Shown: positions 54,210 through 63,335 of the stretch, piece by piece
Position numbering within the stretch: position 1 is the first letter of the stretch
How the letters are laid out: the number at the start of each line of letters is the position of its first letter
DNA from: Bryobacterales bacterium
GTDB lineage: Bacteria > Acidobacteriota > Terriglobia > Bryobacterales > Bryobacteraceae
DNA length: 64,000 nt
Direction of reading: 5' to 3'
Assembly: GCA_019261985.1 (NCBI GenBank)
Contig: JAFAQY010000015.1
Span: 1 to 64,000 of the forward strand
Made by a program: the position numbers and the translations under genes
Notes under the pieces: generated by a model
The model's database searches: none
Told to the model about the DNA's origin: nothing
The model's input: only the letters and a program-made list of their open reading frames with translations

Positions 54210-55025
54210 TTAGATGACGTAGAACTCCGTCGCAGCGCGGAGCGCGGTCTCGACGGAAGACGAATTGGTTCCGCCGGCCTGGGCGCGCATCTCGATGGAG
54301 ACCCAGCCGGTGTAGTTGAAATTATTGAGGGCTCGGCCGATGCGGCGGTGATCCACTGCGCCCGAGCCGACCGTGGCGAGCCGCGGCTCACTTAAATGCA
54401 CGTGGCCGATCCACGGGAAGGCCGCCTCTATCGTGGGTTCCACCGGCTCGCGGTTCATGGTCATGATCCCGGTATCCAGGTTCAACCGCAGGCCGGGGTG
54501 ATCAATGTCCCGAATGACCGATAATGCTTCGTTCACGTTGGTGACGTAATCGCAGCCGTACTCGGGGGGATTAGGCTCCAGGCAAAAGCACGTGTTTGAG
54601 GCCACCGCGGCGTCGGCCATGCGCTGGAAAAACCCTCGCGCGATCTGTTCGATTTCCGCCCGCGGTTTGGTCCCGGCAAGGCGGTTTTTGGGGGAACCAA
54701 ATACCAGAGCTCCCGCGCCGAGCCGGCCCGCAAGCTGGATGATTTTTTCGAGATATTGTTCGGTCGCGGCGCGCGCGGCATCGCCATCGAAAATGGTCAG
54801 CTCCGGATGTGCAAAAAGCAAGCTCTGGAGAGCGGCGACTTTAAAACCGTCCTTAGCCCAACTCCGCCGCACAGCGGTAACTTCGTCTGGTTCAGTGTCC
54901 GCTGGAGACCCCCAAACCTTGGTTGGCGCGATTTCGACGCCCGCGGCTCCGTATCGCCGCATAATCTCCCGGACTGCCGGTTCCTCCAGCGGCTCCCATG
55001 CGATGTTGGACACGGCTAGCTTCAC
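54210..55025 (-). CDS. Sugar phosphate isomerase/epimerase (xylose isomerase-like TIM barrel)
   Basis: This 271-residue protein has the AP-endonuclease-2-like barrel: SNIAWEPLEEPAVREIMRRYGAAGVEIAPTK, CFCLEPNPPEYGCDYV, GLRLNLDTGIMTMN and WIGHVHLSEP, which contain the usual metal-binding Glu/Asp/His. The substrate is a sugar or inositol derivative, not predictable. Its ATG overlaps the upstream epimerase stop by 4 bp, so they form an operon. Confidence 0.85.
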   Translation of the reverse strand: MKLAVSNIAWEPLEEPAVREIMRRYGAAGVEIAPTKVWGSPADTEPDEVTAVRRSWAKDGFKVAALQSLLFAHPELTIFDGDAARAATEQYLEKIIQLAGRLGAGALVFGSPKNRLAGTKPRAEIEQIARGFFQRMADAAVASNTCFCLEPNPPEYGCDYVTNVNEALSVIRDIDHPGLRLNLDTGIMTMNREPVEPTIEAAFPWIGHVHLSEPRLATVGSGAVDHRRIGRALNNFNYTGWVSIEMRAQAGGTNSSSVETALRAATEFYVI

Positions 55026-55795
55026 GCGGTCGCCTTCGACTTGGTTCGTGCGGCGAAAAGGCGTATCTCATCGAAGGTCTGTTTGGCTGTGTAAAGGTAC
55101 GGCCCCTCTGCGCCGAATCGCTCCGCGAATTTCGTTCGCATGTCGTATCGCGCCGGCGGGGTATTGGTGACGTTGTCAAAATCCTCGCCGAAGCACTCTC
55201 TCGCCATCTGCCGCACTTGGACCGGCTCAGTCGCGAAATTCACCAATGGCATTCGGGCGCGGAGCGGTATCGCCAGGTCCCGCCACAGATGATCGAGGCA
55301 ATAGAACTGAAAATAACTGTCCGCATGACTAAGGTGCAGCGCATTGCGATGAATCAAATCGAAGATGATGTTTTTCTTCAGCCCTCGCCCGAAGAGTCCG
55401 GGCAGCCGCACGATGCTGCTGTGGGGAAATTTGTCGCGCACGAACGTCTCCAGGAAATAGCGGTGCTTTCCGTAGGGCTGGGTCTTCGCGGGTTCAATCG
55501 GCGTATCTTCATCCACGGCTACCGGCGTGTGGTAGACATCCACGGTTGAAATGAGCAGAAACTGCTTTGTGTTTACTTCAGCAAGGCAAGCCGTCAGGCG
55601 CTGCAGATTGGCCAGGTCGCCTTCCGGATCCTGGTTGGCTTTCCACTTGGCCGCCGGCGCGCCCGCACAGACAACCAAATCGTAGGTTTTGCCCTTTATA
55701 TCTTCGATATTGGTGGAACGGAACAGGTCTTTAAAAAGATCATGCGGCAGATTACCGCCGACAAATCCGCTCGCGCCGATGAGTGCTGCTTGCAT
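55022..55795 (-). CDS. NAD-dependent epimerase/dehydratase-like protein
   Basis: This 257-residue extended-SDR protein starts MQAALIGASGFVGGNLPHDL (GxxGxxG). It has a TVDVYH segment and a YGKHRYFLE motif in place of the usual YxxxK. It is translationally coupled to the isomerase downstream. Probably acts on nucleotide sugars or cell-surface sugar intermediates, inferred. Confidence 0.8.
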   Translation of the reverse strand: MQAALIGASGFVGGNLPHDLFKDLFRSTNIEDIKGKTYDLVVCAGAPAAKWKANQDPEGDLANLQRLTACLAEVNTKQFLLISTVDVYHTPVAVDEDTPIEPAKTQPYGKHRYFLETFVRDKFPHSSIVRLPGLFGRGLKKNIIFDLIHRNALHLSHADSYFQFYCLDHLWRDLAIPLRARMPLVNFATEPVQVRQMARECFGEDFDNVTNTPPARYDMRTKFAERFGAEGPYLYTAKQTFDEIRLFAARTKSKATA

Positions 55796-56152
55796 GTTGG
55801 ATTTTACGGCTTTTGGGCCGCAGAAGACAAATTGAATTCAGATGTTAGCACGCGACGGCAGTGAGCGGTCAACGGCGAAGGTCCTACGAGGTCGGATGAC
55901 GCTTCACGCACCGCGGTACCGAGGCTGAAGCCTCGGTTGCAGGCTGAAGCCCGGCTGAAGCCTGCTCCACCTATCGACTTCAGTAAAAGGGCACTACTAA
56001 GCAAGAGCAAAAGCGAATCCACGAGGGTCATAATCAGCCCCAAGCGCACGGAAATAGCCGAAGCTGTAGCCGATCACGAGCACGCCGGACTGATAAATGA
56101 AAATCTTGCCTCCGCTCGCGCTCAGCGTGATGGTGCATCGCGCCGGCGCACG
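55796..56152. other. Gene-free stretch with a repeat and a post-stop open frame
   Basis: It holds the B-type repeat at 55919-55970 and a 51-codon frame (56152-56000, minus) that follows directly in frame after the ADOP stop and ends in two TAG codons (GKIFIYQSGVLVIGYSFGYF). No other gene was recognised. Confidence 0.5.
55919..55970. repeat. Palindromic repeat, B type
   Basis: CCGAGGCTGAAGCCTCGG, then GCAGGCTGAAGCC and GGCTGAAGCCTGC, ending in GCTCCAC. The left boundary is eroded. Confidence 0.75.
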
Positions 56153-58651
56153 CTATTCGGCTTTCAATGCGTCAACGGGATTCACGCGCGCGGCTCGAGT
56201 AGCCGGGATGTAGCTTGCGACGACCGCCGCCAATAGAAGGACGGTAGGAACGGCCGCGTAGGTCGCCGGATCGATGGGGCTGATGCCGAAGAGAACTGCT
56301 TTCATCAATCGTGTCAGGGCAGCAGATGAAAGGAGTCCGATGGCAATGCCGATGATCGTGAGCACGACTCCATCGCGTACGAACATCGCCGTCAGCTCGC
56401 GTTGCCGCGCGCCTAATGCGACGCGGATACCGATCTCGCGCCGGCGCTGCGAGACCGCATACGCGATCACGCCGTAAATTCCGACGACCCCGAGGAGGAG
56501 CGCCATGGCTCCTGCCAGCGCCAGCATGACCAGTGTGAAAGAAGTTCGCGCGAGGGATTGATCATAGATCTCCTGCATGCTGCGCATGGCGCTGACCGGC
56601 AGATTGGAATTGATCGACCATATGGATTGGCGGATTTCGCTCGTAAAGGGGGCCGTTCCGGTTCGATTGCTGCGCAGCACCAGAGTCAGGCTGCGCAGAG
56701 CCGTGGACCCGCTGGACGGGTAAAGCTTATCAATTCGAGGAGGCCAGTAAACGATTGCCGGCGGGTTCTCCTGAAGGCCGTTATTACGGACGTCCTCGAC
56801 GACGCCGATGATTTCGCGCCACGGTGTTCCCTCCCCGGTGCGGATTCTTCTCCCAATGGCGGCCGCGGCCGAGCCCCACACTTCGCGCGCATAGTTATCG
56901 GAGATGATCACCACAGGCCTGACTTCCTGGACGTCGGTCCAGTTGTAGTCGCGGCCGGCGATGAGCTTCGTGCCCATCGTCCCAAAGAAACCGGGTGAGA
57001 CGAATTTGAACAGGCGCACCGGGTTCTGACCGGAGCTGTAGGTTTTCCCTTCCGCAAACATTTCATCCCAATCTTCGTCGCGACCCTCCATCGGAAGGTT
57101 TCCCGAGAAGGCAACCGATGAGGCTCCGGGGATTCCGGAAAGCTTGTCCAGGATCTGGCGGTGTACCTGCGCCGTGGCATCCGGGTTCGCAGCGAGCGCG
57201 GCCGGAAGCGCGATTCGCGCGGACTGAATCTGTTCGGCTTGCGTGAAGCCGGGCGCGACGGTTTTGAGGCTCGCGAAGGTTCGAAGCATCAGGCCGGCAC
57301 AGATCAGAAGAACGAGCGCAAGGGCGACCTGGGCGACCACTAACGCGTCCTGCGCGCGACGGCGGGTGCGGCTCGGTCCGCCTGTGCGGCTGCTGCCCAG
57401 AACCATTGAGATCCGCGGGCCCGCGTATTTGAACGCAGGGATCAGACCGAAGAACAATCCAGACGCGGCGGATATCGCGAAGCTGAACACAAGAGCGGTG
57501 GAATCGAGCGAGACTTCATTCAAACGCGGCAGGTTTGCGGGACCATACGCAACGAGCAGGATTAATGCTCCATATGCGAGAACAAGCCCGATGGCTCCGC
57601 CGATCAAACCTAAGATGAGGCTTTCGAAGAGCAGCTCGCGCACGACGCGGCGCCAGCCGGCTCCAAGCGCGACGCGAATCGCTAGTTCGTGCCGGCGAGC
57701 CTCGCCCCGGACCAGCAGCAAGTTAGCGACGTTGGCGCAGGCAATCAGCAGAACCAATCCAATCGTGCCCATCACGACCCATAACACGTCGCCGATATTG
57801 CCGATCACGTCACGCTTCAAGGGTCGAACAGCCGGAGCGATCCGCCAGTTCTCAACGTAATAACGCGACAGCGCAGTGGATGGCCAGGAGTGTTCCCAAA
57901 CCGGCAGGAGGCGCGCGATGTCGGCGTTCGCCTCTGCGACGGTCATGCCGGGCTTGAGGCGCGCCATTCCTTGGTAGCTGAAGTTGGCGAGGCTAAGCGT
58001 GGAACGGTCGAATTTCACAGGCAGAATCAAATCCGGCGTGAAGTCGAGAATTTTGAAGCCGGGAGGCATGACGCCGGCGATTTCCATGGAGCGGGAATTG
58101 ACATTGAGGATGCGGCCGGCGATCGACCGGTCTGCGCCGAAATGCCGCTGCCAGAAGCCGTAGCCAAGCATCGCGCGATCCGGCGCCTTCGGCGCTTGAT
58201 CCTCTGCTGTGAGCCATCGGCCCAAGAACGGTGGGGTTTCGAGTGTTTGGAGCAAGCCGTCTGAGACATAGGCCGCGGTGGACCGCTCCGGCTCGGCGAG
58301 TCCGGTGACGGTCGCCGTGCCGGGAGTCCAGACACCGAGCGACTGAAATACCTGAGTCTGTTCCGCGAATGTGAAGTACATCGAGGGTGACAGACGAAGA
58401 TCGCCGGAGACGCTGGCAAGGCCCGGAGCCCCCGGTGCGATATTCCACACGCCGGCCAGACGATCCGCGCCGGGATAAGGCAGCGGCTTGATCAAAATAC
58501 TATGGACGACACTGAACACGGCGGTGTTCGCGCCGATACCGATGGCGAGCGTCAGTAGAGCGGTTGCCGTGAAAACGGAATTGCGGCGAAGCCCGCGTGC
58601 GGCGTGGCGAATGTCACGCGCGACAGTGTCTAACAAGGATGTAAGGCGCAC
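56153..58651 (-). CDS. ADOP-type ABC transporter permease (MacB-like, no ATPase domain)
   Basis: This 832-residue protein has an N-terminal stalk/leader (DIRHAARGLRRNSVFTATALLTLAIGIGANTAVFSVV), a MacB_PCD periplasmic domain (about 50-260), and two FtsX blocks (about 290-410 and 705-825: ELAIRVALGAGWRRVVRELLFE; REIGIRVALGARQRELTAMFVRDG), separated by a second PCD. ADOP permeases are greatly expanded in Acidobacteria and lack their own ATPase. The exported substrate is unknown. Confidence 0.88.
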   Translation of the reverse strand: MRLTSLLDTVARDIRHAARGLRRNSVFTATALLTLAIGIGANTAVFSVVHSILIKPLPYPGADRLAGVWNIAPGAPGLASVSGDLRLSPSMYFTFAEQTQVFQSLGVWTPGTATVTGLAEPERSTAAYVSDGLLQTLETPPFLGRWLTAEDQAPKAPDRAMLGYGFWQRHFGADRSIAGRILNVNSRSMEIAGVMPPGFKILDFTPDLILPVKFDRSTLSLANFSYQGMARLKPGMTVAEANADIARLLPVWEHSWPSTALSRYYVENWRIAPAVRPLKRDVIGNIGDVLWVVMGTIGLVLLIACANVANLLLVRGEARRHELAIRVALGAGWRRVVRELLFESLILGLIGGAIGLVLAYGALILLVAYGPANLPRLNEVSLDSTALVFSFAISAASGLFFGLIPAFKYAGPRISMVLGSSRTGGPSRTRRRAQDALVVAQVALALVLLICAGLMLRTFASLKTVAPGFTQAEQIQSARIALPAALAANPDATAQVHRQILDKLSGIPGASSVAFSGNLPMEGRDEDWDEMFAEGKTYSSGQNPVRLFKFVSPGFFGTMGTKLIAGRDYNWTDVQEVRPVVIISDNYAREVWGSAAAAIGRRIRTGEGTPWREIIGVVEDVRNNGLQENPPAIVYWPPRIDKLYPSSGSTALRSLTLVLRSNRTGTAPFTSEIRQSIWSINSNLPVSAMRSMQEIYDQSLARTSFTLVMLALAGAMALLLGVVGIYGVIAYAVSQRRREIGIRVALGARQRELTAMFVRDGVVLTIIGIAIGLLSSAALTRLMKAVLFGISPIDPATYAAVPTVLLLAAVVASYIPATRAARVNPVDALKAE

Positions 58652-58861
58652 TCTTCGTATCGTATGACGGCGAGCGGATTAACGTGAGTGGCGTTTGTAT
58701 CCGGGTTCCGAGTGTGTGGCCGGGAAAGTGGGAGTTAAAATGATCTGACGTTCTCATCCCCCATGTTGCGCGGCGGTTTTTAATTTCTCGACGGTTATCG
58801 CAGCCAGGACCCTGTTCCACAGCCACATAGTACGCGAGAATAGAGCAGAGGTAGTAAACAA

Positions 58862-59143
58862 ATGGACGCGAAGCAAAAGATGGCGTTGACTGGGACGGGT
58901 TTGGTTGCCGCCGGCATTGGACTGAGCGTCGTCGGCGCAATGATGATTTTTCCCGCGGTTTTCGAATGGGTTGGCGACGTGGTCGAGAAAGGCTCCGAGC
59001 GCTTCGGCGCGCGGCTGGAAGGTGTCACGAAACGGGCGGGCACGGTCGCCGGTAGTCTTCAGCGGTCGTTCAGGGAAGCGGCGAAAGCCGGCGTCGCGGA
59101 GTTCAAGAGGGACTCGGGGCAAACGCGGATGGCAGGCTCTTAA
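58862..59143 (+). CDS. Small membrane protein of unknown function
   Basis: This 93-residue protein has two hydrophobic segments near the N-terminus (LTGTGLVAAGIGLSVVGAMMIFPAVFEWV) and a charged, amphipathic C-terminal half (VEKGSERFGARLEGVTKRAG). No family is recognised. It is divergent from the ADOP gene. A GAGG lies upstream of the ATG. Confidence 0.6.
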   Translation: MDAKQKMALTGTGLVAAGIGLSVVGAMMIFPAVFEWVGDVVEKGSERFGARLEGVTKRAGTVAGSLQRSFREAAKAGVAEFKRDSGQTRMAGS

Positions 59144-59184
59144 CCGGCCCGGTTGTTAACGCGCCCGGTGTCGGACCAGGCCGG

Positions 59185-59227
59185 CCAGCGCGGTTGGCAA
59201 CCGCGCGCAGGCTGGCAGCCTGCCCTA
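59185..59227. repeat. Palindromic repeat, A type, partial
   Basis: GCGCGGTTGGCAACCGCGC and GCAGGCTGGCAGCCTGC, with CCTAC at the end in place of CCCAC. It lies 37 bp upstream of the ATG at 59265. Confidence 0.8.
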
Positions 59228-59264
59228 CGCGTAGAAGGCAACACTCGTTTAAGGAGGACGCGCG

Positions 59265-60680
59265 ATGATACGCCCGATACTTGCCGGACTGACGATGGCG
59301 GTCGCCGCCATCGCAGATCAGCCCACGTCCGTGACATTTACCAAGGACGTCCTTCCCATCCTCCAAAAGCACTGCCAAAGCTGCCATCGGCCGGGCCAAG
59401 TTGCGCCCATGCCGCTGATCAGTTATCAGGATACGCGTCCATGGGCCAAAGCCATGAAGGCCGCGGTAACAAGCAGGAAGATGCCGCCCTGGTTCGCGAA
59501 CACTAAATACGGGCATTTTGCTAACGATCGATCGCTACGGCAGAGCGAAATCGACATGATTGCAGCGTGGGCGGACACAGGCGCGGCGGAGGGCAGCCCA
59601 AAAGACGGTCCGGCCCCGATTCGATGGCCGTCGGGACGCTGGGCAGTACAGCCGGATGTTGTTATGGATCTGCCCGCGCACGATGTTCCGGCAAAGGGTG
59701 TTCTTGAATGGGAGCTGATCGCATTTCCGGCCCCCTTCAAAACCGACACGTGGGTGACTTCCATGGAGATCCTGCCTGGCGATCCATCGGTGGTGCATCA
59801 TATTTGCTTCAGCTTCGAAAAACACAAACCCACGACCGTCTACAACCGCTATGAGTGGGTGCAGGTGCCGCGGGATTCATCTGGAAATCCTACGCCCGGC
59901 AATTCCGGATTCGGGGAGCTGCCGGGAATGATCATCGCAACCCGCGATGTAGGCAGCACCCAAGTCAACTTGAGGCAGGGCCACGCAACACTTCACCAGA
60001 ATCTGGATTTTTGTTACTTGCCCGGCAATACTTATGAAGACTATCGCGCCTGGAATGCGGGAAAGCTGGTGCCCGCCGGATCGGACATTATCGTCAGCCT
60101 GCATTACACGACGAACGGTAAGGCGCTGGTCGACCGAACCAAGATCGGGTTCACGGTGGCGAAGACTGCGCCTGCGAAGAAGTTTGTCGTGCAAGGCGCG
60201 GGCGAAGATACTCCGGTTATCGCTCCGACAGCCGCGAGCAGCCGCGCGCTGTTCGCTTCTACATATAATCCGGAATTTGCGATTCCGCCGAATAAGAGCG
60301 ATTATCGGGCGCCGCCAATGGATATTACATTCCTTAAAGATGTGGAGATCGTGACGCTGCGGCCGCATGCGCACGTCCGCGGAAAGAGCGCTCAATATAA
60401 ACTCGTTTATCCGGATGGACGCGAAGAAGTCGTTCTGGACGTCCCTCGTTACGACTTTAACTGGCAGCTTTCTTATCAGACTTCTCTCACAATCCCGAAA
60501 GGGACGCATATGCGGTTTGAATTCACGTACGATAATTCGGCGAACAACCCAAGTAATCCCGATCCGAACCGCTGGGTTTATCAAGGATTTCAAAGCTGGG
60601 AAGAGATGATGGCCCCGAATCTCGGATTCCTGTTGGACCGCGACGCCGATGTCGGCGGGCTGATGTCGATCACGAATTAA
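59265..60680 (+). CDS. Exported cytochrome c with copper monooxygenase-like domain
   Basis: This 471-residue protein has a start with AAGGAGG upstream. A short signal peptide precedes a heme motif CQSCH (Cys37, Cys40, His41). The rest has His-rich motifs like the copper type II ascorbate-dependent monooxygenases (VHHICFSFEKHK, SLHYTTNG, RPHAHVRGKS). Domain naming is by similarity only. It is probably periplasmic redox. A palindromic repeat lies just upstream. Confidence 0.75.
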   Translation: MIRPILAGLTMAVAAIADQPTSVTFTKDVLPILQKHCQSCHRPGQVAPMPLISYQDTRPWAKAMKAAVTSRKMPPWFANTKYGHFANDRSLRQSEIDMIAAWADTGAAEGSPKDGPAPIRWPSGRWAVQPDVVMDLPAHDVPAKGVLEWELIAFPAPFKTDTWVTSMEILPGDPSVVHHICFSFEKHKPTTVYNRYEWVQVPRDSSGNPTPGNSGFGELPGMIIATRDVGSTQVNLRQGHATLHQNLDFCYLPGNTYEDYRAWNAGKLVPAGSDIIVSLHYTTNGKALVDRTKIGFTVAKTAPAKKFVVQGAGEDTPVIAPTAASSRALFASTYNPEFAIPPNKSDYRAPPMDITFLKDVEIVTLRPHAHVRGKSAQYKLVYPDGREEVVLDVPRYDFNWQLSYQTSLTIPKGTHMRFEFTYDNSANNPSNPDPNRWVYQGFQSWEEMMAPNLGFLLDRDADVGGLMSITN

Positions 60681-60757
60681 GAGGCTGCCTCAGGCCGGAT
60701 CGGCCGACGCGCTCGCTGGGAAGGCAGTCCGCGCCCCAATCCGGTAGCGTGAGACTT

Positions 60758-60797
60758 CCTATCAACCATACTGATAGGCGCCGCAGGGCTCCCGCGG
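60758..60797 (+). promoter_or_regulatory. Two adjacent hairpins in the leader of the methyltransferase operon
   Basis: CCTATCA/TGATAGG (60758-60764 and 60772-60778) is a perfect 7-bp stem. CCGC-A-GGG/CCC-GCGG (60781-60797) follows directly. They lie about 75-110 bp upstream of the gene at 60870 in a 189-bp gap. A structured leader is possible but does not match a riboswitch consensus that I can recall. Confidence 0.35.
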
Positions 60798-60869
60798 AAA
60801 CCGCGCTATGCTAGAAAATCCGCCCGGCTCGATGTTCCACCCGGTGCATCCACTGCCCGCGCTCGAACC

Positions 60870-62318
60870 ATGATCCTCAAATTAAATCACCTTCAAGGAA
60901 AGGCCGCCGCGACTACCGCTCCGGACGTCATCGAGACCATCTACTCGCTGATGGAGGAAGGCCACATTGAGAAGGATCAGTTCGCGCGTCTGCAAATCGA
61001 GCTGGATTGGATTCAATACAAGCAGAACTTCCGCGAGGTTGTGATCGCCACGCAGGGTTATAACTCGCAAGGGCATCGCGCTCCGATGATGGACATGCAC
61101 GTGGATACGCGGCAGGTGTCCCCCGACTGCCTGCGCGCCGATCTTCTTCGCGCGCTGGCGCACGCCAAGCCCGGCCCGCAGCCGCAAGACCGGCTGCCGC
61201 TAGAGGATTTCCAATCGATGCGCTCCAGCATTGTATGGGAATTCAATAAGCTCTACTGGAACCGCCTGAAAGATTGGGAAACGATGAGCGGCAGAGGGTA
61301 TGAGCAGGCGCTTCCGGGAGGCCAGTCCGACGGTCATCAACCGCAAGCCATTGCCGACAGCGTTGGCGATTTCTGGACGCTGCTGCGCGACATGGAATCC
61401 AAGAACCAGCTCCCGCAGGAGGTCTTTCTGGTTGAGATCGGCGTCGGAACGGGTACCCGCATGGGGCTGTGGCTGGATAAGTTCCGCCAGCTTGACCAGC
61501 AGCGCGATACCAAATACTATCCGAAGCTAAAAGTTCTTCTTGGTGATTACTCGCTCGCGACGCTGGACATGTCGCGGCCGGCGGTCCGCGACCACGCCGA
61601 TCTGTGCAGTTTCCTGGTGCTGGACGCGATTAACCCGCTTAAATCGCTCTCATTCCTGCGTTATAAGGTAATGCTGGTCCACTCCACGAATGTTTACGAC
61701 AATTTGCCCGACGAAGAGGTGGTCCGGCGCGACGGACGCCTGTACTTCGTACAAGTGCGCGCGTATCTTCCCGTAGCGGAGGTGGCGCGAATTGCCTCGG
61801 CATTCGAAATTCCGGGAGACCGGATGCGGTCTCAAATAGACCGTCTATTGGAAGGCCATTTTGAAGACTTCGGCTCGCGAGAGCGCGGCGTTAATTTTTG
61901 GCAGGAAATCTGGAAGGCGGTTCGCCTGGAAGAGCGTCTGGTTCAGCTGGAGGATTTGCCCGAGTTCCCGTTTCCGGAAGGGTTGGACGCGGGCAAGCTG
62001 GAGGACATGCTGCAACAGGCTCCCGCCGATTTCCGATTCCATCTGAGCTCAGGCGCGCTGGAGAGCCTAGTTCGCACGCTGCCTCTGCTGCATCCGCGCG
62101 GCTACCTGCAGGTGCAGGACATTTTCGTAACCGATATCAACCAGTACCGCCTGGGTTTCTTTGGCCCCGGCAAGCTAGAGGGCTCGCTGTTGAACTGGGT
62201 CAATGGCGCTTTACTTAAGGAGGTGGCGGAGCGCGCCGGCTATGACGTGCACTTCGCTCCCTTCCACTACCGCAAAGGATCCCGCACGTCTATTCTCTAT
62301 ACGACGCGCCGCGAATAA
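60870..62318 (+). CDS. MidA-like SAM-dependent methyltransferase
   Basis: This 482-residue protein has a SAM-binding motif VEIGVGTGTRMGLWLDKF and an adjoining LKVLLGDYS. Later segments are SFLRYKVMLVHSTNVYDNLPDEEV and LLHPRGYLQVQDIFV. The order resembles MidA/DUF185 (PF02636) methyltransferases, but the assignment is tentative. It is followed at 6 bp by a methionine synthase-like gene and then metF, so a role with methionine/C1 metabolism is inferred. Confidence 0.65.
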   Translation: MILKLNHLQGKAAATTAPDVIETIYSLMEEGHIEKDQFARLQIELDWIQYKQNFREVVIATQGYNSQGHRAPMMDMHVDTRQVSPDCLRADLLRALAHAKPGPQPQDRLPLEDFQSMRSSIVWEFNKLYWNRLKDWETMSGRGYEQALPGGQSDGHQPQAIADSVGDFWTLLRDMESKNQLPQEVFLVEIGVGTGTRMGLWLDKFRQLDQQRDTKYYPKLKVLLGDYSLATLDMSRPAVRDHADLCSFLVLDAINPLKSLSFLRYKVMLVHSTNVYDNLPDEEVVRRDGRLYFVQVRAYLPVAEVARIASAFEIPGDRMRSQIDRLLEGHFEDFGSRERGVNFWQEIWKAVRLEERLVQLEDLPEFPFPEGLDAGKLEDMLQQAPADFRFHLSSGALESLVRTLPLLHPRGYLQVQDIFVTDINQYRLGFFGPGKLEGSLLNWVNGALLKEVAERAGYDVHFAPFHYRKGSRTSILYTTRRE

Positions 62319-62324
62319 TTACTA

Positions 62325-63326
62325 ATGAGTCTCCCTATTCTTCCCACAGGAATCGTCGGCAGCTATGCCATGCCGGGCTGGCTGGAGCGCCTGAAGACCG
62401 ATTACTTCGCCCGGCGCATCAGCCGCCACGATCTGGATGAGATCTACGATACGTCGGTCAAAGCCGCAATTAAGGACCAGGAAATCGCGGGTATCGACAT
62501 CGTTACGGATGGAGAGTCGCGGCGCGATAACAATGTCGATTATTTTTTGGAGCGATTTCCCGGCGTGCAACTCGACCGTTCGTCCAAGAAGTTCTATTAC
62601 GATTTCTACGACAGCGTGGTGCAAGGCAAGCTGCCGATGGCGTCGCTCGGCCTGGTTTCGGATTTCAGCTTCTTGCGAACCTTCACCGAACGCGCGACCA
62701 AATTCTGCATCACGGGTCCGCACTGCCTGGCGAAGCGAATTCGCAACAAGTTCTACACGAGCGAAGAAGCGCTGGCAATGGATCTGGCGCGGGTGATGAA
62801 TCTGGAGCTGAAAGCGCTTGCAAAGGCAGGCGCGAAATTCCTTCAGATCGATGAGCCGTATTATTCCGGCTTTCCAGAGGACGTTAATTGGGCGGTAAAG
62901 TCGCTGAATACGTTGGTGGATGGAGTCGATTCGAAGATTGCCGTTCACATCTGCTATGGGAACCGCTACGGCAAGCCTTCGTGGGAAGGCAGCTACCGTT
63001 ATCTTTTCCCGGCGATCCTGGATGCCAAGGTGCAGCAACTGACGCTCGAATTCGCCCGCCGCGGCGGCGAGGACCTGGATCTTTTCAAGGAATTCAACCC
63101 GCCATTCGAGCTGGGAGTGGGAGTGATCGATGTGAAGACTCACGAGCTCGAAACCGCGGATATGGTGGCGGAGCACATCCGCCGGGCGCTGGAAGTAATG
63201 CCCGCCGAGCGGCTGTATATACTTACGGATTGCGGCTGTGTCCACCTGCCGCGCGACGTGGCGTTCGCGAAAATGAAAGCAATGGTGGATGGGACCAAGA
63301 TCGTCCGCAAGGAGCTTGGCAAGTAG
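62325..63326 (+). CDS. Core-MetE-like methionine synthase (C-terminal domain only)
   Basis: This 333-residue TIM barrel matches the C-terminal half of MetE: LPTGIVGSYAMPGWLERL, DIVTDGESRRDN, ITGPHCLAKR, FLQIDEPYYSG, HICYGN, LTLEFARRG and LTDCGCVHLPRDVAFAK. Zinc ligands of MetE (His/Cys in HICYGN, Glu in LEFA, Cys in DCGC) are present. It lacks the MetE N-terminal domain that binds folate. Such short forms accept methyl groups from cobalamin proteins or other donors. The methyl donor is unknown here. Confidence 0.75.
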   Translation: MSLPILPTGIVGSYAMPGWLERLKTDYFARRISRHDLDEIYDTSVKAAIKDQEIAGIDIVTDGESRRDNNVDYFLERFPGVQLDRSSKKFYYDFYDSVVQGKLPMASLGLVSDFSFLRTFTERATKFCITGPHCLAKRIRNKFYTSEEALAMDLARVMNLELKALAKAGAKFLQIDEPYYSGFPEDVNWAVKSLNTLVDGVDSKIAVHICYGNRYGKPSWEGSYRYLFPAILDAKVQQLTLEFARRGGEDLDLFKEFNPPFELGVGVIDVKTHELETADMVAEHIRRALEVMPAERLYILTDCGCVHLPRDVAFAKMKAMVDGTKIVRKELGK

Positions 63327-63335
63327 GTTTATTCG

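Noticed and set aside
60681-60869. Cobalamin or SAM riboswitch
   Set aside because: The hairpins are clear, but no consensus box such as a B12 box was found.
62322-63245. 307-codon minus-strand frame over the core-MetE gene
   Set aside because: It is antisense to a well-supported gene.
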